DNA of 34,762 nt, taken from contig JAGCLZ010000004.1 of assembly GCA_017646685.1 (NCBI GenBank), positions 1 to 34,762 on the forward strand, written 5' to 3'. The position numbers and the translations under genes are program-made. Shown here one piece after another: positions 24,626 through 32,240 of the stretch; within the stretch, counting starts at the first letter, position 1, and every line of letters begins with the position of its first letter. The notes beneath the pieces are model-generated. The model was not told where the DNA came from and searched no databases. It was given only the letters and a program-made list of their open reading frames with translations. This DNA comes from Bacteroidales bacterium (GTDB lineage: Bacteria > Bacteroidota > Bacteroidia > Bacteroidales > P3).

Positions 24626-24704
24626 CACGTATCCCGTGCGTCCTATTGCAGCCCTTGCTTAGGACGCTTACGTGAGTATAGTATTCTGGTTGCTAGAATA
24701 ATAC
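24626..24704 (-). ncRNA. Structured 5' leader candidate upstream of the T9SS cargo pair
   Basis: A compound hairpin (CACGT 24626-24630 with ACGTG 24670-24674, enclosing GCGTCCTA 24638-24645 with TAGGACGC 24660-24667) is followed by a second hairpin at 24681-24704 (GTATTCT with AGAATA/AC). It lies between a good minus-strand promoter and the cargo gene, so it would be transcribed as leader RNA. I do not recognise it as a known riboswitch. An independent small RNA, on either strand, is the alternative. Confidence 0.4.
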
Positions 24705-24765
24705 CCGTGGGGCGATATGTCATAACATTGCATGTCATGCTATTTTTATCTGCAATTTTATTTTG

Positions 24766-24796
24766 CAAACTTATAAGTTTTTTTTCAAATATGCAA
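24766..24796 (-). promoter_or_regulatory. Bacteroidetes promoter (-33 TTTG, -7 TAAGTTTG) for the T9SS cargo genes
   Basis: On the minus strand TTTG is followed after exactly 20 bp by TAAGTTTG and then CAAAA. This is a full match to the -33/-7 consensus of Bacteroidetes sigma factor promoters. Transcription would begin near 24759. Confidence 0.7.
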
Positions 24797-25004
24797 ATGT
24801 TTTTGCATTATTTTTCGTTGGCAGAAGTGTTTTTATGATAAGATTTGCATGCGGTTATAGGTAGCTATCGGTGGCAAATGCGGGCTGTTTTTTGACTAGA
24901 TAGCCCTGAGGAAGTTTTTCATCCCTATGGTATTTTTCTCGCATACCTACCGGTTTTATTATCCACTCCCACAGCGAAATTAAAAACCAAACTATGATTT
25001 TATC

Positions 25005-25108
25005 AAATCATGATTTGGTTTCTTTAAATCATGGTTTGATTTATAGAAATCATAGTTTGGTTTAAATAAATCATGGTATGGTTTAAAGAAATCGTGGTTT
25101 GATTTTAG
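25005..25108. repeat. 21-bp tandem repeat array
   Basis: Five adjacent units start at 25005, 25026, 25047, 25068 and 25089 with the consensus AAATCATGGTTTGRTTTA and a variable end. Degenerate half-units lie before (AAACTATGATTTTATC) and after (TTTTATGGTAGGG). The array fills the gap before the HU-like gene. Otherwise the 24523-25217 interval contains only the promoter and hairpins listed separately. Confidence 0.85.
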
Positions 25109-25217
25109 ATTTTATGGTAGGGTAGGCAATTTTTTCGAGCCTACTCCGTTATATTTTACATACCACCTTTTGGGAAAATGGGTGGGTGATTATTGTTTAA
25201 CAAGCACTGCAATTATT

Positions 25218-25853
25218 ATGGCAAACTATGTAAAAAGAGAACTTCCCAACCTGCATGGCGAAGGTAAGAAGAAGGCGTATTATAAGATAGAAACCAATAG
25301 GAATTTTGGTTGCGACGAGCTGGCAGATTATATGAGCAAGTCCGGTATGGGTATGCCCAAGGCAGCAGTAAAGGCTGTGTTGCTTCAGTTATCGTCGGTT
25401 ATGGCCAATTTTTTGGCATTGGGCTACACCGTTTCTATTGATGGATTGGGTATTGTGAGCTTAAAGATAGGTCCGAAAAAGAACAAGCGAGGCAGCGATG
25501 CCTACGATTTTGATAACAAGCTTACGCCTTCCAACCTGGAGGTTACGGGCGTAAACCTTAAGGTGGATAAAGATTTTTTGAAAGAGATAAACCGCCAATG
25601 CGAATTGGAGAACAAAGGTGTAAGAAACATCAGACGTTCGAAATATACTGCCGAAGAGAGGTTGAAAAGAGCCAAAGATTATTTGTTGGAAAATATGTTT
25701 TTGAGAGTCAAGATGTATGCTTATATCAACGACCTGTCGGTTTCTGTGGCACAGAGGGAGCTGAAAAAATTGGCCGAAGACCCCGTGTCGGGCATAACAT
25801 TCGTTGGCCGCGGAGCCTCGAAGGTGTATGTTTTAAGCAAAAACGGTATATAA
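25218..25853 (+). CDS. HU-like DNA-binding protein (Bacteroidetes HU-HIG type)
   Basis: The 211-residue protein has an N-terminal HU-related domain as annotated in Bacteroidetes histone-like proteins: KKAYYKIETNRNFGCDELAD, MGMPKAAVKAVLLQLSSVMA, LALGYTVSIDGLGIVSLKIG, then a short basic stretch (KKNKRG). The C-terminal ~70 residues (RRSKYTAEERLKRAKDYLLE, LSVSVAQRELKKLAED, KVYVLSKNG) are helical and end in a small winged-like segment that I cannot assign. ATG 25218 starts the typical MANYVKREL and is preferred over an upstream GTG/ATG-like start at 25170. It would bind DNA as a dimer and might act as a nucleoid protein. Confidence 0.8.
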   Translation: MANYVKRELPNLHGEGKKKAYYKIETNRNFGCDELADYMSKSGMGMPKAAVKAVLLQLSSVMANFLALGYTVSIDGLGIVSLKIGPKKNKRGSDAYDFDNKLTPSNLEVTGVNLKVDKDFLKEINRQCELENKGVRNIRRSKYTAEERLKRAKDYLLENMFLRVKMYAYINDLSVSVAQRELKKLAEDPVSGITFVGRGASKVYVLSKNGI

Positions 25854-25876
25854 TATATATATGGTGTACATCGGCA

Positions 25877-25983
25877 AGGCGTAGGGCAAAGCCTGGGGTG
25901 GGGGATGGTCCCTGCAGATGCTTTAAAGTGCTGATAATGGCTTGAATAAGCCTGATGTGGCAGATGGTGGCACTGCCCGACGA
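25877..25983. other. GC-rich hairpin cluster between the HU-like and DUF1015 genes
   Basis: The ~107-bp stretch is distinctly richer in G and C than its surroundings. It contains GGC...GCC (25878-25893), GGCTTgaatAAGCC (25939-25952) and GGCAG...CTGCC (25959-25977), with TGAT between hairpins. It lies upstream of the DUF1015 promoter. It could be the 3' end of the HU-like transcript or a small RNA. No known RNA family is recognised. Confidence 0.35.
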
Positions 25984-26026
25984 TAAAAAACATACGCTAA
26001 AATGCCGAAATATGGAAAAAAATGTG

Positions 26027-26034
26027 TAAGTTTG
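26027..26034 (+). promoter_or_regulatory. -7 box before the DUF1015 gene
   Basis: TAAGTTTG followed by CAAT, 36 bp before the ATG at 26071. It lies downstream of the earlier in-frame ATG at 26002, which argues that 26071 is the true start. The -33 element is weak. Confidence 0.6.
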
Positions 26035-26070
26035 CAATCTGAAATTAATAATTCAAAAATAAATAATAAG

Positions 26071-27324
26071 ATGTCTATAATTAAAGCATTCAAAGGATTA
26101 CGTCCTCCTGTAGAAATAGTAAAAGAATTGGCTTCACGCCCATACGACGTACTTAACTCGGCCGAAGCTCGCGTAGAGGCCGGCGGAAACCCACACTCAT
26201 TGTTGCACGTAACAAAAGCTGAAATCGACCTTCCTGAAGGAACCGACGAACACAGCCAAGAGGTTTACGACAAGGTAGTAGAAAACTACAATATGTTTAA
26301 AAAGAATGGTTGGCTAGTACAAGACGAAGAAGAAAAGTTGTACATCTACGCTCAAACCATGGACGGTCGTACTCAATATGGTATCGTTGCTTGTGCTCAT
26401 TCCGAAGACTATATGAACGGAATAATCAAAAAACACGAGCTTACTCGTAAGGATAAAGAAGAAGACCGTATGATTCACGTGCGTATTACCAACGCTAACG
26501 TTGAACCTGTGTTCTTTGCTTATCCTGCTCATAAAGAAATCGACGCTATAGTTGAAAACATAGTAAAGAACCAAAAACCTGTATACGACTTTGTAGGTAA
26601 AGAAGATGGTTTTGGACATACATTGTGGGTAATCGACGATAAGAAAACTATCGATCGCTTGGTAGAAATATTCGACAAGGATATTCCTGCTATGTACATT
26701 GCCGATGGTCACCACCGCTCGGCTGCTGCTGCTTTGATTGGTCAAGAAAAGAAAGCTCAAAATCCTAACCATACAGGTAAAGAAGAATATAACTATTTCA
26801 TGACTGTTATATTCCCAGATAATCAATTAAAGATTATTGACTACAACCGCGTTGTAAAAGATTTGAATGGCCTTTCGAAAGACGAATTCCTAGCTGCTTT
26901 GAACGAAGCTTTCGTAGTAGAAAAGATGGGTGCTGAAATATACAAACCTTCTAAACTACACGAATTTAGCGTTTACATCGATGGCGAATGGTACAAACTT
27001 AACGCTAAACCTGGTACTTATAACGACAACGATCCTATCGGAGTACTTGACGTAACTATTCTTTCCAACTTGGTATTGGATAAAATATTAGATATTAAAG
27101 ACCTTCGTACTTCTAAACGTATCGACTTCGTAGGCGGTATCCGCGGATTGGGCGAATTGAAACGCCGTGTTGATAATGGTGAAATGGTAGCTGCTTTTGC
27201 TCTATATCCAGTATCGATGCAACAACTTATCGACATAGCCGATAGCGGTAACATTATGCCTCCAAAAACTACTTGGTTTGAACCAAAATTGCGTTCGGGT
27301 CTTGTAATTCACGAATTGGCTTAA
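26071..27324 (+). CDS. DUF1015 family protein
   Basis: The 417-residue protein matches the DUF1015 family throughout: IKAFKGLRPPVEIVKELASR, SRPYDVLNSAEAR, NPHSLLHVTKAEIDLP, the conserved IADGHHRSAAA block, NYFMTVIFPDNQLKIIDYNR, GVLDVTILSNLVLDKIL, RIDFVGGIRG and the end MPPKTTWFEPKLRSGLVIHEL (shown in part). The biochemical role of the family is not established; in many Bacteroidetes and Clostridia it sits by serA/serC, which is not the case here. Codon choice (AAC, GAC, TAC, GGT, CGT, GAA) is more biased than in neighbouring genes, which suggests high expression. ATG 26071 is supported by the promoter box just upstream. Confidence 0.92.
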   Translation: MSIIKAFKGLRPPVEIVKELASRPYDVLNSAEARVEAGGNPHSLLHVTKAEIDLPEGTDEHSQEVYDKVVENYNMFKKNGWLVQDEEEKLYIYAQTMDGRTQYGIVACAHSEDYMNGIIKKHELTRKDKEEDRMIHVRITNANVEPVFFAYPAHKEIDAIVENIVKNQKPVYDFVGKEDGFGHTLWVIDDKKTIDRLVEIFDKDIPAMYIADGHHRSAAAALIGQEKKAQNPNHTGKEEYNYFMTVIFPDNQLKIIDYNRVVKDLNGLSKDEFLAALNEAFVVEKMGAEIYKPSKLHEFSVYIDGEWYKLNAKPGTYNDNDPIGVLDVTILSNLVLDKILDIKDLRTSKRIDFVGGIRGLGELKRRVDNGEMVAAFALYPVSMQQLIDIADSGNIMPPKTTWFEPKLRSGLVIHELA

Positions 27325-27349
27325 TACAATTTTTAGAATTATATTATAT

Positions 27350-27387
27350 AAAGGTGCTTTGCCCTGTGGCAGAGCACCTTTTTTTCT
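27350..27387 (+). terminator. Intrinsic terminator after DUF1015 gene
   Basis: AAAGGTGCTTTGCC and GGCAGAGCACCTT pair with one mismatch around a 4-nt loop, followed by seven T. It is the strongest plus-strand terminator in this half of the window. Confidence 0.9.
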
Positions 27388-27481
27388 TTGACCGAAAGGG
27401 TGGGAGTGTGATTCTTGGAGGCCTACAAACTATATATTTATTTGCTTGTTTATACTTTTCAAACTATAAATATCTAAAGGA

Positions 27482-28621
27482 ATGCAAAAAGTATTGTTGA
27501 AAGAGTTTTTGGATAGCGAGAAATCGTGCGGATTTATATTGGTGGTTTGTGTAGCCTTGTCGCTTTTGCTGTCGAATATGCCTATAGGTGACGCCTATCA
27601 AGCTCTTTGGCAGATGGAGCTTTTGGGCCATAGCCTTGTACATATCATCAACGATGGATTTATGACTCTCTTTTTCTTACTTATAGGTTTGGAACTTGAG
27701 CGTGAGATATATGTAGGCGAACTTAGGCGTTGGCATGATGCTGTTTTGCCGTTGTTCGCTGCAGTGGGAGGTATGTTGGTGCCGGCTGCAATATATTATA
27801 TGGTTACGAGTGATACCCCTTTTGTTGGAGGGGTAGGCATACCCATGGCTACCGATATTGCTTTTGCTATAGGTATATTGTCGTTATTGGGCGGTAGGGT
27901 GCCGCCGGCATTGAAGATTTTTTTGGTGGCTTTGGCCGTTATCGACGATTTGGGAGCTATATTGGTTATAGCCATCTTTTATGCCACCGATATAAGTTGG
28001 ATGTATCTCGGGTTGGCACTGCTTGTGTTTGCGTTTCTACTTGTGCTCAACAGGTGCAATGTTCTTAGACTTTGGCCCTACCTTTTGGGAGGTGTGGCAA
28101 TGTGGTATTTTATGTTGCTTTCGGGTGTGCATCCCACACTTTCGGGTGTACTGTTGGCTTTTGCCATTCCTTTTCGCGAGCATAGCTCTACAGCGCCCTC
28201 GTATCGCTTGCAGCATTACCTTGCCAAGCCCATTGCCTTTGCGGTGTTGCCTCTTTTTGCTTTGGCCAATACGGCTATTGCTTTTGAAGGTGGAGGGTTT
28301 GCAAATATGTTTTTGCCTTCGGGAGTAGGGGCTTTGCTGGGATTGTTGGTAGGGAAACCTTTGGGTATAATGTTGTTTGTGTTTATGGGTGTATGGCTTG
28401 GAGCCGCCACCAAACCCAGGGCTTTGAAGTGGAAATATATATTAGGCGTTGGACTGCTTGCCGGTATTGGCTTTACGATGTCTATATTCATCACACTGCT
28501 ATCGTTCGACAGTATGCCGCTTATATCGGGCACAAAAGTGGCTATATTGCTGGCATCTTTGCTTTCGGGTATATTGGGATACGTATGGCTTGCTGTGGTG
28601 TTGCCATACAGCGATAAGTAA
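27482..28621 (+). CDS. nhaA: Na+/H+ antiporter NhaA
   Basis: NhaA exchanges cytoplasmic Na+ for protons and controls pH and sodium stress. The 379-residue protein is of normal length and is made of about 12 membrane helices. The catalytic aspartate pair is in helix V (ALAVIDDLGAILVIAIFY), and the helix IV aspartate is in PMATDIAFAIGIL. Other family stretches are FFLLIGLELEREI near the start, LSGVHPTLSGVLLAF, and LLAGIGFTMSIFITLLSF. It stands alone between two terminators, so it is probably monocistronic. Confidence 0.96.
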   Translation: MQKVLLKEFLDSEKSCGFILVVCVALSLLLSNMPIGDAYQALWQMELLGHSLVHIINDGFMTLFFLLIGLELEREIYVGELRRWHDAVLPLFAAVGGMLVPAAIYYMVTSDTPFVGGVGIPMATDIAFAIGILSLLGGRVPPALKIFLVALAVIDDLGAILVIAIFYATDISWMYLGLALLVFAFLLVLNRCNVLRLWPYLLGGVAMWYFMLLSGVHPTLSGVLLAFAIPFREHSSTAPSYRLQHYLAKPIAFAVLPLFALANTAIAFEGGGFANMFLPSGVGALLGLLVGKPLGIMLFVFMGVWLGAATKPRALKWKYILGVGLLAGIGFTMSIFITLLSFDSMPLISGTKVAILLASLLSGILGYVWLAVVLPYSDK

Positions 28622-28652
28622 AAAAAAGACCATTCTCATTGAGAATGGTCTT
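28620..28652 (-). terminator. Terminator of tRNA-Arg, touching the nhaA stop codon
   Basis: AAGACCATTCTC and GAGAATGGTCTT form a perfect 12-bp stem with a 3-nt loop (28626-28652). The A run at 28620-28627 becomes a T run on the minus strand, so it ends the tRNA transcript. It may also slow plus-strand transcription from nhaA. Confidence 0.85.
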
Positions 28653-28654
28653 AG

Positions 28655-28728
28655 TGACTCCGACAGGATTCAAACCTGTAACCTTCTGATCCGTAGTCAG
28701 ATGCTCTATTCAGTTGAGCCACGGAGCC
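28655..28728 (-). tRNA. tRNA-Arg (anticodon ACG)
   Basis: Read on the minus strand, the 74-nt gene begins GGCTCCG and ends CGGAGTC-A, giving a 7-bp acceptor stem (one G-U). The D-arm region is GGCTCAACTGAATAGAGC, the anticodon stem-loop CTGACTACGGATCAG places ACG in the loop, and the T arm is ACAGGTTTGAATCCTGT. CCA is not encoded. Its A34 is expected to be deaminated to inosine by TadA to read CGU/CGC/CGA. Confidence 0.95.
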
Positions 28729-28743
28729 GTTTGATTTCGTTTG

Positions 28744-28774
28744 CAAAAGTACAAACTTTTTCTCATACTGCCAA
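28744..28774 (-). promoter_or_regulatory. Promoter of tRNA-Arg
   Basis: On the minus strand TTG (part of CTTGG) is followed by 20 bp and TACTTTTG, a full match to the Bacteroidetes -33/-7 pattern. It lies 16 bp upstream of the tRNA 5' end. Confidence 0.75.
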
Positions 28775-29050
28775 GAAAAATCTTTCTTTTTTTTCGTCTT
28801 TTCTTAAAAGATGTTGCTTTATAGGATGTTACAACTATAAAATATTTTGCCCGATATGGCAAAAAACTTGTTTTTGGGCGTGTATTTGTCAAGAACTATC
28901 CTCTTTTTAGCCATTTTTGACCATCAAAATCAAAGTTTTTGTCTTTCGAAGCAAAAAAATGCTGTAATATGTTGTGGCATATTATCTTAGGTGGTATATG
29001 TGCTGTTCGGATAGGCTATTGCATGAGTTTGTAATGAAACAAATAATAAA
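28775..29050. other. Gene-free stretch between the tRNA promoter and the rluD terminator
   Basis: About 275 bp of AT-rich DNA with T and A runs. I see no coding sequence, tandem repeat or clear hairpin here. Confidence 0.55.
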
Positions 29051-29079
29051 GAGACCCCGAAGTTTATTATCGAGGTCTC
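29051..29079 (-). terminator. Terminator of the PASTA/cargo/rluD group
   Basis: GAGACC and GGTCTC, extended by CGA/TCG past one mismatch, form a stem with a 9-nt loop. On the minus strand it is followed by TTTATTATTTGTTT. It lies 45 bp after the rluD stop codon. Confidence 0.65.
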
Positions 29080-29123
29080 CTATTATGGTTGTTCTTTTTT
29101 GGAAAAAAGTCGATGATTGTTTC

Positions 29124-30176
29124 TTATTCTTCAATGTTGGAATGTACCACATATTTTCTCCATTTCTGTAGTACGGTTTCCATATCGTTGGGCAATTCCG
29201 ATTCGAAGTGTAGAGTTTTCTTGGTTGTAGGATGTACAAAACCTAATATTTTGGCGTGTAATGCTTGGCGGGGCAACAATTCGAAACAATTGTTTATAAA
29301 CTGTTTGTACTTGGAGAAAGTTGTTCCTTTCAGTATTATATCGCCACCATAAGTGTCGTCGTTAAACAATGGATGCCCGATGTATCTCATGTGTGCCCTT
29401 ATCTGATGTGTACGTCCGGTTTCTAACACACATTCCACCAATGATACGTATCCAAATCTTTCTAATATTTTCCAATGTGTTACGGCATGTTTTCCTTGGT
29501 CGCCGTCGGGAAATACGGTCATTATCTTTCTGTCTTTTACAGAACGTCCCAAGTTTCCTACAATAGTACCCGAGTCTTCGGCAAAGTCGCCCCATACCAA
29601 GGCGTTGTACTTGCGTTCGATTGTATGTTCGAAGAATTGTTTGGCCAAATACGTCTGAGCCATTTCGTTTTTGGCAATAAGTATAAGTCCCGATGTGTTT
29701 TTGTCTATACGGTGTACCAAATAAGGTATTACCGGCGAGCCATCGCTATTGGTCTGACCTTGGAAATGGAAGGTTAGTGCGTTGAGCAAAGTGCCGGTAT
29801 AGTTTCCATATCCCGGATGTACCACAAGGTTTGGCTGCTTGTTTATCACTATTACATCGTCGTCTTCATACACTATATTTAAAGGTATGTCTTGTGGTAT
29901 TATTTCTATTTCTCGTGGAGGTTCGGGTAGAAGTACGCTTATCACATCGCCTGGCTTCACTTTATAGCTGGGCTTGATAGGTTTGTTGTTTACCAAAATA
30001 CAGTCGGCTTTTGCTGCGTTTTGTATCTTATTGCGCGATGCTCCTTCTATGCGAGCCATCAAGAATTTATCTATACGTAAAAGGCTTTGGCCTTTGTCCA
30101 CTACCACACGATAGTTCTCATACATTTCGCCATCGTCGTGTCTTTCTTCTATTTCTTGTAATGTTTCGTCTATCAT
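29124..30176 (-). CDS. rluD: RluA-family 23S rRNA pseudouridine synthase (RluD-like)
   Basis: The 350-residue enzyme isomerises uridines to pseudouridine in large-subunit rRNA. An S4 RNA-binding domain lies at about residues 30-90 (SLLRIDKFLMARIEGASRNK, LVNNKPIKPSYKVKPGD). The catalytic domain has IVYEDDDVIVINKQPNLVVHPG (in part) and the signature HRIDKNTSGLILIAKN with nucleophile Asp158. The motifs LVECVLETGRTHQIRAHMRY and GHPLFNDDTYGG complete the family pattern. It lies 14 bp downstream of a T9SS cargo gene and is probably co-transcribed with it and the PASTA gene. The target site (RluD versus RluC type) is inferred from overall likeness. Confidence 0.93.
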   Translation of the reverse strand: MIDETLQEIEERHDDGEMYENYRVVVDKGQSLLRIDKFLMARIEGASRNKIQNAAKADCILVNNKPIKPSYKVKPGDVISVLLPEPPREIEIIPQDIPLNIVYEDDDVIVINKQPNLVVHPGYGNYTGTLLNALTFHFQGQTNSDGSPVIPYLVHRIDKNTSGLILIAKNEMAQTYLAKQFFEHTIERKYNALVWGDFAEDSGTIVGNLGRSVKDRKIMTVFPDGDQGKHAVTHWKILERFGYVSLVECVLETGRTHQIRAHMRYIGHPLFNDDTYGGDIILKGTTFSKYKQFINNCFELLPRQALHAKILGFVHPTTKKTLHFESELPNDMETVLQKWRKYVVHSNIEE

Positions 30177-30190
30177 TGTTGTATATGTGC

Positions 30191-32134
30191 TTATTTTGAT
30201 ATGATGATTTTTGTTGTATAATGTTGTTTTGTATTGTTATCTACAGCTTTTATCATATAAAGTCCGTTGGCAAACTCTGCTGTGCTTATTTCATTGGAGA
30301 GAGGTTTGGCATAAATGCATTTGCCTTGCATATTATATATGTATATAGTGTAGTTTTCTATCGGACTATCGTTGGGCATGCTTACAAATATTCTGTCTTT
30401 TGCCGGATTGGGGTATGCTTTTATTGTTTGGGTTTCAACCATAGTGTGGTTGTTGTTTATGCCCACAGTGGCTTTTGCACCAAAGTATGGTCTTATCATC
30501 AATGCTCCGGATAGGATACTTTGCTGCCATTCCATGCCGGTTTTGTAATAAATATGTTGTCGGGCATCGTTGTTGCGGTCGAAACCAAGATTTATAAACG
30601 ACCTCGAATGTTGTTCAAAACCTACATATATAGTGCCGTTTACCTTCACTCCACGTTCTAATACATAACGTTTGTATTGGTTCATTTCGCCAAATTTTGG
30701 GTAGCAGTATTTCTCGCTTTTATATATAATCGTTCCGGGTGTTCCATTGTTGTCGTCCCATATTGTTATATAGAAAGGTATTTCAGAGTTTTCGTTGTTC
30801 ATTGTTTGGTTGAAAAACATATCAATTGCAGTGAGAGTGTCGGTGGTGTTGAGTTTAAACTTGTATGCCAGCATCATCACATTATTCGACGATGTAAGTC
30901 CATAACCGTTTTCGGCACTGCCATCGTCGTAGGCATAATAGTTGTCGAATATTTGGTTGAATACTATTGTATCGTTCTCTGCATGAAGGTCGCCGGTGAT
31001 ACCGTTCTTTATTATATGTTTTATTTTAAATATCGATGGCGAGTTTGTGTTTACCGTAAAACTGAAATCTATTGGAGGATTGGCGTGAGCCTCTGCTGTT
31101 TGGTACTGTCCCGAAGGGAAAAATGGCGATATATTGTCGTGCCCTCCGCTATAGGTGTTCACCACGCTGCCATTGCCTTGTTCCACCACATACGAGTAGT
31201 TGCATTCCAAAGCGGTGGAATATAGGTTTGTGATAGTAAGTTCGGCATTGGCTTTCATGTTGCTTTGGCGAAATTGTTTCGACGGCATGGCATTATAATC
31301 TTCCAAAAATGATGGTGCCGGCAAAACAAAAGCGATGTCTCTTATCGTACTATCGGTACATGAGCGTAGGTTGTTTATATATATATAATCGATGTTCCAT
31401 TGGTCTGTATTGCCTGCTATTCCGGGTTTTGCACTATTGTCGAGCGAGCAGTAGTTTCTGAAACGGAACCTAAAGGTATTTGAAAAGTAAGTGCTATCGG
31501 TTATTGCGATGCATACATATTTGAAAAATAATCCGGTATTTGCATATAATGTATCCAATTCAAATCCTGCCGATGCCCACACTGTGTTCCATCTGTTGTA
31601 TTTGGCATCGAAAAAGTCGAGCATAAGCGAATCGTCCACAGAAGGTGCGTTGCCTACTCTTTCCCACATATTGCCGTATCCACCACCCGGCTGGAAGTAA
31701 AAACTTAAGTATATGGAGTCGGCAGCCGTTACGGCTTTTTTGTATGGCACAAACAGCGAGTCGAGCCTTATGGGATTTGATGTAAGAGTATCGGCAACAA
31801 AGAGCGAGGTGTTGGCGGTACTATGCAAATTGCCATACCTATCTAATGCATCCAATGTGGCTACACCTATGGTAGGAGGAAATATTGCGTAGGACGAGTT
31901 GATGTATGCATGTTCGTCACTCCACAATAGGCTGTTTGGATAGCCGTTATAGTTAGAAAAATCGTCAAAAAAAGGAAGTTGCAATATGTTATCGGACTTG
32001 GGTTGTTGTTTTGTTTGTTTGGCAAGCTGTTGCAAAACAGCGTTGCTCTCGAGTCCTACAAGCGATTCCTGTGCATACAACCAATTGACACAAAAGTATA
32101 AATACAAAACACAAAACACATTTTTCATTCGCAT
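30191..32134 (-). CDS. Large secreted protein with T9SS type A sorting domain
   Basis: The protein is about 647 residues from the start chosen here, with a signal peptide (MKNVFCVLYLYFCVNWLYAQ) and a mature part that begins with an FFDDFSNYNGYPNSLLW segment typical of Bacteroidetes T9SS cargo. Most of it looks beta-rich (jelly-roll-like: SIYLSFYFQPGGGYG, FRFRFRNYCSLDN, WNIDYIYINN), with no catalytic motif I recognise. The C terminus has the type A sorting signal (IKAYPNPAKDRIFVSMP, YIYNMQGKCIYAK, FANGLYMIKAV, KIIISK). In-frame starts also exist 9 and 12 bp further upstream (ATG 32143, TTG 32146). It lies between a PASTA protein gene and rluD, on the same strand. Confidence 0.85.
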   Translation of the reverse strand: MRMKNVFCVLYLYFCVNWLYAQESLVGLESNAVLQQLAKQTKQQPKSDNILQLPFFDDFSNYNGYPNSLLWSDEHAYINSSYAIFPPTIGVATLDALDRYGNLHSTANTSLFVADTLTSNPIRLDSLFVPYKKAVTAADSIYLSFYFQPGGGYGNMWERVGNAPSVDDSLMLDFFDAKYNRWNTVWASAGFELDTLYANTGLFFKYVCIAITDSTYFSNTFRFRFRNYCSLDNSAKPGIAGNTDQWNIDYIYINNLRSCTDSTIRDIAFVLPAPSFLEDYNAMPSKQFRQSNMKANAELTITNLYSTALECNYSYVVEQGNGSVVNTYSGGHDNISPFFPSGQYQTAEAHANPPIDFSFTVNTNSPSIFKIKHIIKNGITGDLHAENDTIVFNQIFDNYYAYDDGSAENGYGLTSSNNVMMLAYKFKLNTTDTLTAIDMFFNQTMNNENSEIPFYITIWDDNNGTPGTIIYKSEKYCYPKFGEMNQYKRYVLERGVKVNGTIYVGFEQHSRSFINLGFDRNNDARQHIYYKTGMEWQQSILSGALMIRPYFGAKATVGINNNHTMVETQTIKAYPNPAKDRIFVSMPNDSPIENYTIYIYNMQGKCIYAKPLSNEISTAEFANGLYMIKAVDNNTKQHYTTKIIISK

Positions 32135-32188
32135 AATTACCATCAAAATACTATTAAAACATTAAAAAAAATCGCTTACTCTTTCTTT

Positions 32189-32221
32189 GTCAGGCCACAC
32201 AATATTATTATATGGCCTGAC
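32189..32221. terminator. Hairpin between the PASTA and T9SS cargo genes
   Basis: GTCAGGCCA and TGGCCTGAC form a perfect 9-bp stem with a 15-nt loop, 20 bp after the PASTA gene stop. There is no T run in the minus direction, so it may attenuate or process the message and not fully terminate it. Confidence 0.45.
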
Positions 32222-32240
32222 TATGCATCGCTTTGTGGTC

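Noticed and set aside
24626..24704. 6S RNA, SRP RNA or known riboswitch (cobalamin, c-di-GMP, TPP)
   Set aside because: None of the conserved core sequences of these RNAs could be found on either strand. It is kept only as an unassigned structured leader.
25726..26037. Minus-strand ORFs of 90-103 residues opposite the HU-like gene end
   Set aside because: They overlap a well-supported gene and its downstream hairpins, and have no domain or signal.
30677..31225. Plus-strand 182-residue ORF inside the large T9SS cargo gene
   Set aside because: A shadow frame. The minus-strand protein has a signal peptide and sorting domain, while this one has neither and is Val/Cys/Tyr-rich, as expected from antisense reading.
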